This document shows, piece after piece, positions 44,484 through 54,110 of a stretch of 64,000 nt of DNA. The stretch covers positions 682,001 through 746,000 of the forward strand of contig JADJJH010000002.1 of the NCBI GenBank assembly GCA_016706595.1. Reading direction: 5' to 3'. A model generated the notes under the pieces. The model ran no database searches. It was not told the origin of the DNA and worked only from the letters and a program-made list of their open reading frames with translations. The position numbers were made by a program, and so were the translations under genes. The DNA is from Bacteroidota bacterium. GTDB lineage: Bacteria; Bacteroidota; Bacteroidia; Chitinophagales; Chitinophagaceae. Numbering within the stretch: the first letter of the stretch is position 1; the number at the start of each line of letters is the position of its first letter.

Positions 44484-45332
44484 ATGAAAAAATTGATTTT
44501 TACAATTCTTGCCCTAAGTTCATTATGCACAGCTCAGGCTCAAATGTGGAAAGCTGATGGTACTGTCCTAACAACTACCTTCGCTATGAAAGACATCAAC
44601 AATGTTAACTACGATTTGTTTACCATGCTGAATGCAGGCAAACATGTGGTAATTGATTTTTCGGCAACTTGGTGTGGCCCATGTTGGTCGTATCACCAAA
44701 CCCATGTTTTAGACAATTATTTCGATAAGTATGGCCCAACCGGAACCGCAGTTAAAGATGCTCAAGTGTTTTTATATGAAGTGGATCAATCAACAGATGC
44801 GACTGATTTAAATGGAACTACTGGTTCTACACAAGGTAATTGGATTACAGGAACAACCCATCCAATTTGTAACGAAGCTTCAACAGGTTCAGTACTTAAT
44901 GCATTTCTTGCACCGGGAACAGTTTCATACAGTGTGCCTGCAGTTTTTGTAGTTTGTAAGAACAAACAAATGTACAAGGTTAGTACTGTTTACAATACCG
45001 AAACTACCTTACGTAATTATATAGCCAGCAAGTGTGGTGTAGGGCCATTAAGCAATGATGATGTGATGGATATCAATTTCTCTTACAATATTTATCCAAA
45101 TCCGGCTGCCGATTTAGCAACAATTCACTTAGATCTTGAAACACCTAATTCAGTTTCTTACACTATTACCAATGCCCTTGGTGAAGTTGTATTGAATGGT
45201 GCAGAAACTAAAATGAATGAAGGTACTAACGATATTTCTGTAAATACAAGTGCTTGGTCTACCGGTATGTATTTTGTAAACTTACAAGTTGGAAATCGTG
45301 TGATTAAGGCTAAATTAAGTGTGCAACATTAA
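44484..45332 (+). CDS. Secreted thioredoxin-fold protein with T9SS type A sorting domain
   Basis: 282 residues. The signal peptide ends at CTAQAQ. A thioredoxin-like domain (about 25-185) carries VVIDFSATWCGPCWSYHQTH with the redox CGPC pair at about residues 65-68, and a cis-Pro region SYSVPAVFVV. The C-terminal YNIYPNPAADLATIHLDLET through TGMYFVNLQVGN is a type A sorting domain. An exported oxidoreductase on the cell surface or in the medium is inferred. A terminator follows. Confidence 0.86.
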   Translation: MKKLIFTILALSSLCTAQAQMWKADGTVLTTTFAMKDINNVNYDLFTMLNAGKHVVIDFSATWCGPCWSYHQTHVLDNYFDKYGPTGTAVKDAQVFLYEVDQSTDATDLNGTTGSTQGNWITGTTHPICNEASTGSVLNAFLAPGTVSYSVPAVFVVCKNKQMYKVSTVYNTETTLRNYIASKCGVGPLSNDDVMDINFSYNIYPNPAADLATIHLDLETPNSVSYTITNALGEVVLNGAETKMNEGTNDISVNTSAWSTGMYFVNLQVGNRVIKAKLSVQH

Positions 45333-45352
45333 TCCTTATTAAATAGCATTAT

Positions 45353-45382
45353 AAAAAAGCTACGCAGTGCGTGGCTTTTTTT
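45353..45382. terminator. Bidirectional rho-independent terminator
   Basis: AAAAAGCTACGC and GCGTGGCTTTTT flank the loop AGT (12-bp stem with one G-T pair), with a T7 run on the plus side and an A6 run that serves the minus strand. It stands between the convergent thioredoxin-fold gene and the cargo pair. Confidence 0.9.
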
Positions 45383-45439
45383 ATGCGTGGAATATTTGAT
45401 ATAATGATTGCTAATTTATGTTTTCTAGGTATCAAATAT

Positions 45440-47212
45440 TTAATGTATAACCACTAATTTTTTCACATACTTATTATTTACACTTACATAATACATACCC
45501 GGTGCAAGTTTGCTTAATGAAATTTGCCATTGCTTAGCAGGGGATAAATTAATATCGGCAACAGTTTGAGAAAGTGTATTGTAAATACGCACATATTGAA
45601 TTTCTTCATTTGCTGTAATCGTTAATCTTTGTTGTGCAGGATTTGGGAATAGACTTACATTATCATCTTGAACATTGGTTTCTATTACTGACAATGGTGC
45701 CACACAACTATCAATATAAAAACTCCATGTATATACTTGCGTAAAATGATTAAAAGGAGCTAAGCAATTACTATCTTTTGCACTAATATAAACATTATAT
45801 AAACCCTTAGCGGTTATGGGTACTTGCCAATTTAATTTTAAATGTACACTATCAGTATTGGCATTTGTAATAGTGCAACTTACAGTGCCGGGCAGTGTAG
45901 TATCGGCGGTAGTTCGTACGTGTAAATCGGCATTGCTTACACTGGGTAATTTTATATAAGCATCTAAACTAATTGGTAAGCCGGCGCAACTCATTAAAGT
46001 GCCTTGATTATTAAAATACGCATTTTGAACACTGATGGTATCAATTTTCATATAACTTATTGGGCGTGTATCGTTTTTTAATGTAAACTGATTAAAGCGA
46101 TACGTTTCACTCACAAATTTTTGATTACGATATTCTTTTACCGAATAGTATAAAACAGGCTGCATGGTACTTTTAGCAGTAAAGGTTGTACGCCCGGTAC
46201 TATCTACTAAATGAAAAGTACTGTCGGTATCAAAAGGGTTATTTAAACCATTATACCTTATTGGGTTGGGGCCGGTTTGTCCGGGTAATGGGGCGTAGTA
46301 ATGGTCATCAGTAAATACTTCAGAGTGGTAATTCCCGTTTAAATCTGTATCTGAAAAAAATCTAGCGGTTTGTAAATACCACTCCGGTGTTGCACTTCCC
46401 ATTTGTAAAAGGGTCGCACCTTTCAAGGTATCTGGTATTGAAACTACTAAGCTATCACCATCAACATCAAATGGTCCTGGAGTATATTCAACATTTTTAT
46501 TAATAGGAAAGTTATACAAATAAGGCGATAAAAACCTAGCAGAATTATTATTAGGAAAATCTAAATTATTGAATGAACAGCCGGCAATAGATGAGAAGCC
46601 AAAACTACCAATCGCCCATTTGTATCTTACAAAACAAAGCGAATCAAGATTACTCAATTGGTTATGATAAAACCCACCATTAAGCATTATTTTAGTTCTT
46701 GTATCATCCCAACTAATATTCCCACATCCACCTTTCTTATGAAAGCCAATTGCAAAATACCAACGGTCGCATTTTTCAGGCAAATAAATCAATCCTTTAT
46801 ATTCAACTCTTGCCCGGTGTGGAGAATAGCTTTGATAATTATTGCCAGCTATTGCTAAAGTATATGGTATCGTATATCCACAAAAAGTATCAATAATTCC
46901 TTGGGGTACTACCGCTCTATATAAGGTATCAAAGAGCGGTGGTGTTACAAAACCAGTATCATTCACTACTATATAATTTTTACCATAATTACAGTCATTC
47001 CAATAATACATGGTAGTAATTTCACAAAAATTATGAGTCCAATCATACTGCATTGGTAAAATATTTATAAAAGTAAACTCGTAACATGAATCAGCTATAT
47101 CCGGCCTCCATTTCCAATACATTTCCCCACCCCCACCTTTAGTAAAAACTTCTTGCGATTTTAAAATGCATGGTAATGCCAATACTATAAAAAGTATGAA
47201 TATTTTTTTCAT
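45440..47212 (-). CDS. Large secreted protein with T9SS type A sorting domain, cargo gene B (intact)
   Basis: 590 residues. The signal peptide ends at LPCILKSQ. The body is rich in Cys, Tyr and Asn with many short beta segments (VEYKGLIYLPEKCDRWYFAI, VEYTPGPFDVDGDSLVV resembling cadherin/PKD-like surface proteins). The C-terminal NVSLFPNPAQQRLTI through LAPGMYYVSVNNKYVKKLV is a type A sorting domain. I do not recognise a catalytic domain. It follows cargo gene A by 10 bp. A decayed copy lies at 13770-14702. Confidence 0.85.
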   Translation of the reverse strand: MKKIFILFIVLALPCILKSQEVFTKGGGGEMYWKWRPDIADSCYEFTFINILPMQYDWTHNFCEITTMYYWNDCNYGKNYIVVNDTGFVTPPLFDTLYRAVVPQGIIDTFCGYTIPYTLAIAGNNYQSYSPHRARVEYKGLIYLPEKCDRWYFAIGFHKKGGCGNISWDDTRTKIMLNGGFYHNQLSNLDSLCFVRYKWAIGSFGFSSIAGCSFNNLDFPNNNSARFLSPYLYNFPINKNVEYTPGPFDVDGDSLVVSIPDTLKGATLLQMGSATPEWYLQTARFFSDTDLNGNYHSEVFTDDHYYAPLPGQTGPNPIRYNGLNNPFDTDSTFHLVDSTGRTTFTAKSTMQPVLYYSVKEYRNQKFVSETYRFNQFTLKNDTRPISYMKIDTISVQNAYFNNQGTLMSCAGLPISLDAYIKLPSVSNADLHVRTTADTTLPGTVSCTITNANTDSVHLKLNWQVPITAKGLYNVYISAKDSNCLAPFNHFTQVYTWSFYIDSCVAPLSVIETNVQDDNVSLFPNPAQQRLTITANEEIQYVRIYNTLSQTVADINLSPAKQWQISLSKLAPGMYYVSVNNKYVKKLVVIH

Positions 47213-47222
47213 AATGCTTTTT

Positions 47223-49208
47223 TTACTTAATAAATTTAGATGTGTAAATACGCTCTAATTTTTCATTTCTGAACTCAATGAAATACATGCCATTGGCATA
47301 GTTTGACATATCTATTTGAACTGAAGAATTAGAAGTATTCCCAGTGATTATTCTGCTACCAAATGCATTAAATAGATTGTAACTTTTGGCATCACTCGAA
47401 AATTTAATTACAAGTTTATTGTTCTCATAGCTTTGTAAGTAACTATTGTTTTGGGTAGTGTTTATGCTGTTTGGTTTAAAATATAAATTCCATACGTCGC
47501 AATAATAACTTGGGATATCATCAATATCTTCTGAATCGTTATTTAAGGTATTATCGTCCGGAGTAAACACATAATCTCCGGGAGAAGTGAATGTGTTACT
47601 AATATCATCGGGTACTATGAAATCAGCATCTAATGGTCTTTCAGATTTATAACAATCTATATCAATATAGTTATCTGTTTTATTTAAAACCATATTTTCA
47701 TACAATGCAGGGTTCGCCAAATTAAAAACCGTTTGTCCCATGGCATAATCTTCGGTTGTAAACACATTAAGTGGGTATTGGTGCGCAGTATGGCTAGGAT
47801 AAAAATTATTATTATATGATAAATAAGATAAGTAGTTATTAAAACCAATATTGCCGCCCGGGCGAGGGTAAGTAGTAATTAATAGTTGTTGAGTATTTTC
47901 GAAATCATCTAATGCTGCTGCTGAATAATCAATTTGATTGAGCATAGGATAGCTTAATGAATTTAACGACACAGAATAAGTGCTACTTTCAAAATAATTC
48001 GATACGATGGATGCAACAGAGGTAGTTAGTGACTGAGAAATTTTTGCAATTTTAGGGAATGCATTGTCAACTAGTGTCATAAATCCAAAGGCATGTGCAG
48101 AGCCAGCAGAAGAAGTTGTTGCCAAAGTAGGATATACTTGCAAACCACCGCCGGGTACTATTCTAAGTTTTTGATAAATAAATGCGTTATCAGCAAGTGT
48201 GCCTCCACTACTAACACCGGCAAACCAAATTTCATGTTCATTTTCATCCCAAAATAAATCCCCGGCAGATAAATCACCAACATTTGTACTAAGGTCAGAT
48301 TCGTAAACCAAAAGTTCGGGATATAAAGTTGGGTTGCTTGCATTAGGGAAATTAGCTAAGCCATAATCTAATCGTAAAAAAAAGATGGAACCCACAACTA
48401 CAGTGCCCGTTAAATCTTTTGGCGAAGTTCCAGTAATCACAAAACCACCTTCAGTCGGGTCTGGTGTTTCAATAATACGGCTTGGGAAAAATGCATTATT
48501 AACTGCTGCGCTTCCAAAGTCAAATGGTCGATAAGCAACAGGGCCTGCACTTGTTAAAGCTCCCACTACCATGGTTTGTGTTGCTGTGGTTGAAGCCATA
48601 GGTATTGGATCAGAATTATTTCCACACACGCCCACAAATACAAAATCGCCATAACCTTGCCCTACAGCGTAAGGCGACTCTATCGTACAGATATCAGAAA
48701 CATAAAGATTATCATATGGGCTAGTACCGGTTAATTGTATTCCGGTAACTTGTATAGAGATGATATTTAAATCGGGGTCCAAAAATAAAAACCACGATTT
48801 ATTTATCGCTGGTGTAGTTGGATCTTCAACAATACCTGCAATGCAATATTCTCCAACATAAGAATTAAATGCTGCACATGTAGGTACAAAATTTCCAGTT
48901 TCATTATCAAAAACAGTAAATGCTTTTGTAAAAACGCCTGAATTATCTACCAAGTGAATTAGAATTGAACGATGTGTGCCAGAAGTTTCAACACTTTCGA
49001 TAATAAGTGTCCCATCTAAATTATATTGATTCGATGGATAAAACCGCTGAATAATGTATGATTCGGGATAATTGAAATCGTAGGATGGAACAGGGTCGTA
49101 ATACTGCGTGAAATTAGGTTGTGCAAATGTGCTTGTACAACTAAGCATACAAAAGAACAAAATCGTTAATAGAATGTTGTGATTGTGAGGGGTAATTTGT
49201 GGTTTCAT
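47223..49208 (-). CDS. Large secreted protein with T9SS type A sorting domain, cargo gene A (intact)
   Basis: 661 residues from the ATG at 49208; an upstream GTG at 49238 overlaps the -7 box. The signal peptide ends at CTSTFAQ. The body looks like an all-beta repeat protein (FVFVGVCGNNSD, GGFVITGTSPKDLTG, IWFAGVSSGGTLADNAFIYQ), recalling beta-propeller strands. The C-terminal KSYNLFNAFGSRII through YANGMYFIEFRNEK is a sorting domain. Function is unknown. It is first in the two-gene operon; a decayed copy lies at 14713-16070. Confidence 0.85.
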   Translation of the reverse strand: MKPQITPHNHNILLTILFFCMLSCTSTFAQPNFTQYYDPVPSYDFNYPESYIIQRFYPSNQYNLDGTLIIESVETSGTHRSILIHLVDNSGVFTKAFTVFDNETGNFVPTCAAFNSYVGEYCIAGIVEDPTTPAINKSWFLFLDPDLNIISIQVTGIQLTGTSPYDNLYVSDICTIESPYAVGQGYGDFVFVGVCGNNSDPIPMASTTATQTMVVGALTSAGPVAYRPFDFGSAAVNNAFFPSRIIETPDPTEGGFVITGTSPKDLTGTVVVGSIFFLRLDYGLANFPNASNPTLYPELLVYESDLSTNVGDLSAGDLFWDENEHEIWFAGVSSGGTLADNAFIYQKLRIVPGGGLQVYPTLATTSSAGSAHAFGFMTLVDNAFPKIAKISQSLTTSVASIVSNYFESSTYSVSLNSLSYPMLNQIDYSAAALDDFENTQQLLITTYPRPGGNIGFNNYLSYLSYNNNFYPSHTAHQYPLNVFTTEDYAMGQTVFNLANPALYENMVLNKTDNYIDIDCYKSERPLDADFIVPDDISNTFTSPGDYVFTPDDNTLNNDSEDIDDIPSYYCDVWNLYFKPNSINTTQNNSYLQSYENNKLVIKFSSDAKSYNLFNAFGSRIITGNTSNSSVQIDMSNYANGMYFIEFRNEKLERIYTSKFIK

Positions 49209-49237
49209 AAAATTTAAATTTGGTTTAAAGGTTAACA

Positions 49238-49270
49238 CAAAATTAAAGAAATAATTTTGTGAATACCAAA
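49238..49270 (-). promoter_or_regulatory. Cargo operon promoter (-33 and -7 boxes)
   Basis: The minus strand reads TTTG (49267-49270), a 21-nt spacer, then TAATTTTG (49238-49245), 29 nt before the ATG at 49208. The matching region is missing from the decayed copy. Confidence 0.6.
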
Positions 49271-49397
49271 TTTTGTTTTATGTAGTAGCAATCAAAAGGG
49301 ATTTTAACCTTTGAAAATATTAGGTACTGTAGAATTAATGTCAAATTGCTAATGAATTTTAAGTTTGGGACGACAACATATCTTTTGATATAATCCT

Positions 49398-49405
49398 TAC
49401 TTTTG
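49398..49405 (+). promoter_or_regulatory. -7 box ahead of the lipoprotein-UbiA-Kir-barnase run
   Basis: TACTTTTG lies 16 nt before the ATG at 49422. No TTTG at the right -33 spacing was found. It would serve the tightly packed genes 49422-54101. Confidence 0.4.
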
Positions 49406-49421
49406 AAATCAAACTCATTTC

Positions 49422-49907
49422 ATGTTACGCTATTTCTTATTTTCTGCTATCGTACTTTTTGTTTCTTGCCGAAGATGTACTGAAAATTTGTGTGGTAATA
49501 ATGGAAGTGTCAATGTGCATTTGGTGCATTATACCGAAGCTGAAGCCACTCCAGTAATATTGAAGTTGTATCAAAAGCAATCCAATTTTACCATACCTAT
49601 TGTGGATGGATATGTAAATAACCGCTATTATTCCGGCGATACCATGCATTTATTGGGCGTTGATATATTTGCCGACTCGGCAGGAAGTGTGCATTATGAT
49701 ATGGAAGTAGTTGTGCCGTCAAATAATTGCCGCCTTAAACTATTTGATATGGTGAAAGAAAGGAATACCTGGGAGCATTGTAGCTCATGGCCTTTTTTTA
49801 ATAAAAAAGAAGCGGTGCCATGTAATAATCAAATGCAAAGTTTTCAGTACAATGTAAACAGTGGAAGTATTGATGTGGTAGGCAATGATATTTATCTTAT
49901 TAAGTAA
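49422..49907 (+). CDS. Small lipoprotein of unknown function
   Basis: 161 residues. The signal peptide FLFSAIVLFVSC gives Cys16 as the lipidated residue. The mature protein is Cys-rich (RRCTENLCGNNG, VVPSNNCRL, WEHCSSW, VPCNNQM) and predicted mostly beta. I do not recognise the family. The UbiA-like gene starts 5 bp after its stop, so it heads the rightward run. Confidence 0.75.
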   Translation: MLRYFLFSAIVLFVSCRRCTENLCGNNGSVNVHLVHYTEAEATPVILKLYQKQSNFTIPIVDGYVNNRYYSGDTMHLLGVDIFADSAGSVHYDMEVVVPSNNCRLKLFDMVKERNTWEHCSSWPFFNKKEAVPCNNQMQSFQYNVNSGSIDVVGNDIYLIK

Positions 49908-49912
49908 AAACG

Positions 49913-50698
49913 ATGCAGCCAAAATCGCCTGTCATCCATCTGTTACATTTTTTTCTAGAGGGGCATTTTTTAATTTCTTTAGGTGCATGCGCTTTATGTT
50001 TCGAGACTAATTTGCTTTTGCATCAATCACTGCAATCGAATTTTTTTTATGCCTTTGTATTTTTCGCCACCTTGTTTACTTATAATTTGTATTATATAAA
50101 AGATGCTAATTTTTTGTATGCAAAACCTCTGGCCATTGTGGGCTTAGCAGGAAGTATTCTCAGTTTTTTTCTCATGCCCTATCAACCCATAGTTTCTCTA
50201 GGTATTATTACCGTACTTTCAATTTTATATATCCTTCCTATTTTTATTGCCATTCGTAAACCGGAGGCTTTTAATGTTCAAAAGTTGATTTTGTTAATTT
50301 GTATTTGGGTCATCACAACCTATGTAATGCCGCAAACTGAATTTCATTTTCATGCACAACAAGTAGTGCTTTTAACCTATCGAACCTTGTTTATAAGTTT
50401 ACTAAGCTTGCTTTTTTTTATTCGTGATGAAGCAAAACCTATCCTTAAAAGAAGAGGCATTTTTACAACTTACCTACTCATTGCTATGCAATACTTGACC
50501 TGTATTTCTATTGCATTGTTATGCGATATTGGCCTCGCCTTGGTATTTGCATTTATTACAAGCTTACTACTTTTACTTACCATTCGATTTACGAGAAAGA
50601 AAGTAGCCTCTATGTATTACCTTGGTTTTGTTGATGGACTCATGTGTCTAGAACTTATATTTGTGACACTTAAACTTGCATACTTCAATGAATCTTGA
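49913..50698 (+). CDS. UbiA-superfamily-like integral membrane protein
   Basis: 261 residues with seven or eight TM segments. FFYAFVFFATLFTYNLYYIKD and LGIITVLSILYILPIF resemble the Bacteroidota branch often annotated as UbiA prenyltransferases. The canonical NDxxD and DxxxD prenyl-diphosphate motifs are not visible, so enzymatic activity is doubtful. It overlaps the start of the Kir channel gene by 11 bp. Confidence 0.6.
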   Translation: MQPKSPVIHLLHFFLEGHFLISLGACALCFETNLLLHQSLQSNFFYAFVFFATLFTYNLYYIKDANFLYAKPLAIVGLAGSILSFFLMPYQPIVSLGIITVLSILYILPIFIAIRKPEAFNVQKLILLICIWVITTYVMPQTEFHFHAQQVVLLTYRTLFISLLSLLFFIRDEAKPILKRRGIFTTYLLIAMQYLTCISIALLCDIGLALVFAFITSLLLLLTIRFTRKKVASMYYLGFVDGLMCLELIFVTLKLAYFNES

Positions 50699-51647
50699 TT
50701 CGCTTTTACGACGTAATTACATCAACAATACTGGACTTGATACCACTAGCGGCAATTCGTCGGGTCGGAATTTTAATAAAGATGGAAGCAGTAATGTGCA
50801 ACGCAGCGGCTTAGGCTATTTTAGCAGTATTAGTTTATTTCATACTTTAATTAATATGAAGTTTTCGCACTTTGTGTTAATGGCTTTTGCCACCTTTATA
50901 GGTGTAAATTTTATATTTGCGGCACTCTATTTTGCATTAGGTGCCGAACAAATAACCGGTATAAGTGGAACAACCCCCATTGAAAAATTCTTGTCATGTT
51001 TTTTCTTTAGTGCCCAAACGATTACAACTGTCGGTTATGGTCAAATGCATCCAAACACCATTACAGCCAATGCCTTATCTACTTTTGAAGCGGTTTTTGG
51101 ATGGATGGCATTTGCCGTGTTAACCGGATTAATTTACGGTCGATTTTCGAAACCAAGAGCCTATTTAATGTTCAGTGAGTGTGCTTTAATTAGTCCGTAC
51201 AAAAATGGTAAAGCCCTAATGTTTCGTATGGCGCCTTACAAAAATAATAACCTAACCGAAGTAGAAGTGATGTTGAATTTGGCGATTCGTTTAGAGGAAA
51301 ACGGGATGTTGGTAAATAAATTTTTGCCTCTGCAGGTTGAGTTGCCGAAAATTACCGCTTTAGCTTTAAACTGGACGGTTGTGCATGCCATCAATGAAGA
51401 GAGTCCGTTTTATAATATGAGCGAAAATGAATTTGCAGAGAAGTCGGTTGAAGTACTCATTTTTGTAAAAGCATTTGATGAACATTTTTCGAATATCGTA
51501 AAGCAAAGAACATCGTATGTAGCCGGTGACATTATACATGGTGCCAAGTTTGATTTAATGTTTAAACAAAGCGATAATAAAAAAAGCACCTTGCTTGAGT
51601 TAGATAAAATTAGCGATTATCACAAAGTTGAATTACCTGTTTCGTGA
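50688..51647 (+). CDS. Inward-rectifier (KirBac-type) potassium channel
   Basis: 319 residues from the ATG at 50688; a TTG four codons earlier is less likely. After a polar N-terminus and slide-helix region come TM1 (FVLMAFATFIGVNFIFAALYF), the pore helix with the selectivity filter TITTVGYGQMHP and TM2 (STFEAVFGWMAFAVLTGLIYG). The cytoplasmic immunoglobulin-like Kir domain follows (KPRAYLMFSECALISPYKNG, LMFRMAPYKNNNLTEVEV). It conducts K+. The stop overlaps the barnase ATG (TGATG). Confidence 0.93.
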   Translation: MNLDSLLRRNYINNTGLDTTSGNSSGRNFNKDGSSNVQRSGLGYFSSISLFHTLINMKFSHFVLMAFATFIGVNFIFAALYFALGAEQITGISGTTPIEKFLSCFFFSAQTITTVGYGQMHPNTITANALSTFEAVFGWMAFAVLTGLIYGRFSKPRAYLMFSECALISPYKNGKALMFRMAPYKNNNLTEVEVMLNLAIRLEENGMLVNKFLPLQVELPKITALALNWTVVHAINEESPFYNMSENEFAEKSVEVLIFVKAFDEHFSNIVKQRTSYVAGDIIHGAKFDLMFKQSDNKKSTLLELDKISDYHKVELPVS

Positions 51648-52066
51648 TGAGTAAAATTAAGATTGGTGTAAGTATAGTATTGCTTTGCGCGCTGGCTTTG
51701 TTCGGGCTATGGCAAAAAACGCAACCTGCTAAACCTACTAATGAGGTTCAAAGCAAGAAGCCAGTTGAAATTGAAATTAAAGAAATTGAAAATCAAATTC
51801 CGCAGCATGCAATTACCACTTGGCAATATATTCGAAAGTATCATAAAGCACCATCTCATTTTGTTGGCGGACGAGAATTTAAAAACCGAGAACGAAAATT
51901 GCCAATAAGGAATGAGGATGGAACCAAACCTATCTATCGCGAATGGGATATTTATCCTAAGCGTGAAGGGGTTAATCGTGGTGCTGAAAGATTAGTGAGC
52001 TTACAATTCGAAAAGGCTTGGTATACGCCCGATCATTACAATACTTTTATTGAACTAACAGACTAA
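51647..52066 (+). CDS. Barnase-type ribonuclease with N-terminal membrane/signal segment
   Basis: 139 residues. One hydrophobic segment (IKIGVSIVLLCALALFGLW) is an uncleaved anchor or signal peptide. The mature part has TTWQYIRKYHKAPSHFVGGR, REFKNRERKLP, YREWDIYPKREGVNRGAERL (catalytic Glu and Arg region) and WYTPDHYNTFIEL (catalytic His), as in the barnase/RNase N1-T1 group. It is a small exported guanyl-type RNase. The barstar gene starts 2 bp after the stop. Confidence 0.87.
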   Translation: MSKIKIGVSIVLLCALALFGLWQKTQPAKPTNEVQSKKPVEIEIKEIENQIPQHAITTWQYIRKYHKAPSHFVGGREFKNRERKLPIRNEDGTKPIYREWDIYPKREGVNRGAERLVSLQFEKAWYTPDHYNTFIELTD

Positions 52067-52068
52067 CT

Positions 52069-52398
52069 ATGAGCAAAATATATCAATTGCAACATCAAGG
52101 TTTTATTTCTGAAGCCAGCGATACGTACGTTGCGATACTAGATGGAAGAAAGATGAAAACGATGGCTGAATTTTATGCGGTACTATCCGAAGCGCTTCAA
52201 TTTCCAGATTATTTTGGTGCGAATTTAGATGCCTTAGATGAATTGTTGTTTGAGATTGATTGGTTGCCAAGCCAATTTGTACTGCTCATTATTCATCATC
52301 ATCAAAATTTACTTGAAAATGAAGTAGCCATGAAAGATGAAATTTGGCAACTATTGAATGATATTGATAATCCTTATTTTGAAGTTTGTCGGTGCTAG
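52069..52398 (+). CDS. Barstar-family ribonuclease inhibitor
   Basis: 109 residues without a signal peptide. The helix MKTMAEFYAVLSEALQFPDY and the motif FGANLDALDELLFEIDWLP match barstar, which plugs the barnase active site with its acidic face. It presumably protects the cytoplasm from the RNase encoded immediately upstream. Spacing of 2 bp implies coupled translation in the order RNase then inhibitor. Confidence 0.88.
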   Translation: MSKIYQLQHQGFISEASDTYVAILDGRKMKTMAEFYAVLSEALQFPDYFGANLDALDELLFEIDWLPSQFVLLIIHHHQNLLENEVAMKDEIWQLLNDIDNPYFEVCRC

Positions 52399-52442
52399 TT
52401 TGCAAATGCTGATTGCTTATATACCTTTACCAAAATTTTTTA

Positions 52443-54101
52443 ATGATGAAGTTCATTCAACTTTTAGCTTTCGTAATTGTATTTACCAATCAATTATTTG
52501 CACAAGGCAATTCGTCGCCAGTGAAATTATTGCAATCCGAAGATTTTGAATCTCCTGGTCGCCACGATATCCTATCGCCCATACCGTATGGTGAAAAGGG
52601 AATTATTCAAGTGAATAATCGAGGAATCAAGTCGTTCAATTTTCAGTTATTCTCCAATGATTTGCGTTTTGTGAAAGAAAAAACAGTAGAGCCTGAAAAG
52701 AAATTAAGCGAAAATGCTACCAATCCTCGATTTGTAAAAGTGGGCAGTAAAACCTATTTATTTGTGCGTGATGTGTATCGCGATCGCGACAAAGAAGGTG
52801 TTTCGTGTTTAGAGTTTAATGCAGATAAATTAGATTTCGAACCTAAGGATAAAAAATTATTTGAAACCTCTGATAAGGTAGCCTATAATGGTTTATATAG
52901 TTTTTCGAACGCAAGTTTTGAGGATGAAAACAAAATTAGTTTCGGTTCCTATAAAATGGATATTTCTAAGAATGATAAGGCAGTGATGTTTACCTATCGC
53001 TTACGTCCTGAAAAACGTAACGACCGCATGAATAAAGATGTAATCGGTATGCAAGTGTTTGATCAGCAAATGGAAAAAATTTGGGGTGGCGAAATGACAA
53101 TGCCTTATACCGAAGCAAAGATGGATAATCTATCATTCATTGTGTCAGATGATGCCAAGGTATATATTCTAGCCAAAGTGTATGAAGGTGAAACGCCACG
53201 CGAAAAGCGTGATCGTAAAATTCCAAACTATCATCTTGAGTTATTAGTGTACGAGAAAGGTAGAACTGAACCCGATATTATTCAGATTAAATTAGATAAT
53301 TACGTGCCTAAGTCGGCCTATTTATTTGAGACTGATAAAGGCGAAATATTATTAGGCGGTTTTTATGCAAAATCATTAATTAAGCCAACCGACGGTGCTT
53401 TTGTATTACAATTAGATAAAACGGCAAAAACCACTAGTATTAAAAATGGCGGGATCTTCGAAATTCCTTCAGATTTAATTAAAGAATTTGCCAGCAATCG
53501 TGAGCGTCGCAAACTTGAAAAGAGAGAAGATAAAGATGATGAAAATGATTTGGGGGTTGATAATTTAGTGATTCGTTCGATATGGGTATTAAATGATGGC
53601 ACCTTGAAATTACTAGCTGAGCAATATCGAGTTGAATCGCGCACAATAACCACTACCACTTCAAATGGTATGACCACCACGCGAACAACCTACGATACTT
53701 ACGCCGAGGATATTTATATCATTAATGCTACCCCAGACGGTAAAAGTTGGGTAAGAAAAATCCCGAAAATGCAGCATAGTAACGATTATACCGGCGCCGA
53801 ATTGTCGTTTAACTCGTTGATGGTAGATGAGAATTTATATATTTTTTATACCGATAACAAGAAGAACCTTGAGTTAGCAAAAGATGAAGCCCCCAAAGCA
53901 CATCAACAAGGTCGAGGCGGTTATTTGGCTTGCGTTTCGTATGATAAAGATGGAGGTGCCAGAAAACATTTACTGGGTGAAATAGATGAGTTTGAAACCA
54001 ATTTCTTTATTCGCCGATTTGTTCAAGGTGATCAAGACAATCTCATTTACACAGCTCGTAAGCGACGTAAGAATAGTTTGATTTCGATTAGCGTGAAGTA
54101 G
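52443..54101 (+). CDS. Large secreted protein of unknown function
   Basis: 552 or 553 residues from tandem ATGs at 52443/52446. The signal peptide is MMKFIQLLAFVIVFTNQLFAQ. The body is charged, with regularly spaced beta segments (GIKSFNFQLFSNDLRFVKE, AKVYILAKVYEGETPREKR, GEILLGGFYAKSLIKP) like a beta-propeller surface protein. There is a Thr-rich loop (RTITTTTSNGMTTTRTTYD) and no T9SS sorting domain. It has no recognised family name. It is 44 bp after barstar and could be in the same transcript. Confidence 0.75.
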   Translation: MMKFIQLLAFVIVFTNQLFAQGNSSPVKLLQSEDFESPGRHDILSPIPYGEKGIIQVNNRGIKSFNFQLFSNDLRFVKEKTVEPEKKLSENATNPRFVKVGSKTYLFVRDVYRDRDKEGVSCLEFNADKLDFEPKDKKLFETSDKVAYNGLYSFSNASFEDENKISFGSYKMDISKNDKAVMFTYRLRPEKRNDRMNKDVIGMQVFDQQMEKIWGGEMTMPYTEAKMDNLSFIVSDDAKVYILAKVYEGETPREKRDRKIPNYHLELLVYEKGRTEPDIIQIKLDNYVPKSAYLFETDKGEILLGGFYAKSLIKPTDGAFVLQLDKTAKTTSIKNGGIFEIPSDLIKEFASNRERRKLEKREDKDDENDLGVDNLVIRSIWVLNDGTLKLLAEQYRVESRTITTTTSNGMTTTRTTYDTYAEDIYIINATPDGKSWVRKIPKMQHSNDYTGAELSFNSLMVDENLYIFYTDNKKNLELAKDEAPKAHQQGRGGYLACVSYDKDGGARKHLLGEIDEFETNFFIRRFVQGDQDNLIYTARKRRKNSLISISVK

Positions 54102-54110
54102 GGCATTCGA

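Noticed and set aside
44786..44977. A minus-strand frame within the thioredoxin-fold gene
   Set aside because: It is antisense to the CGPC-containing protein and has no support of its own.
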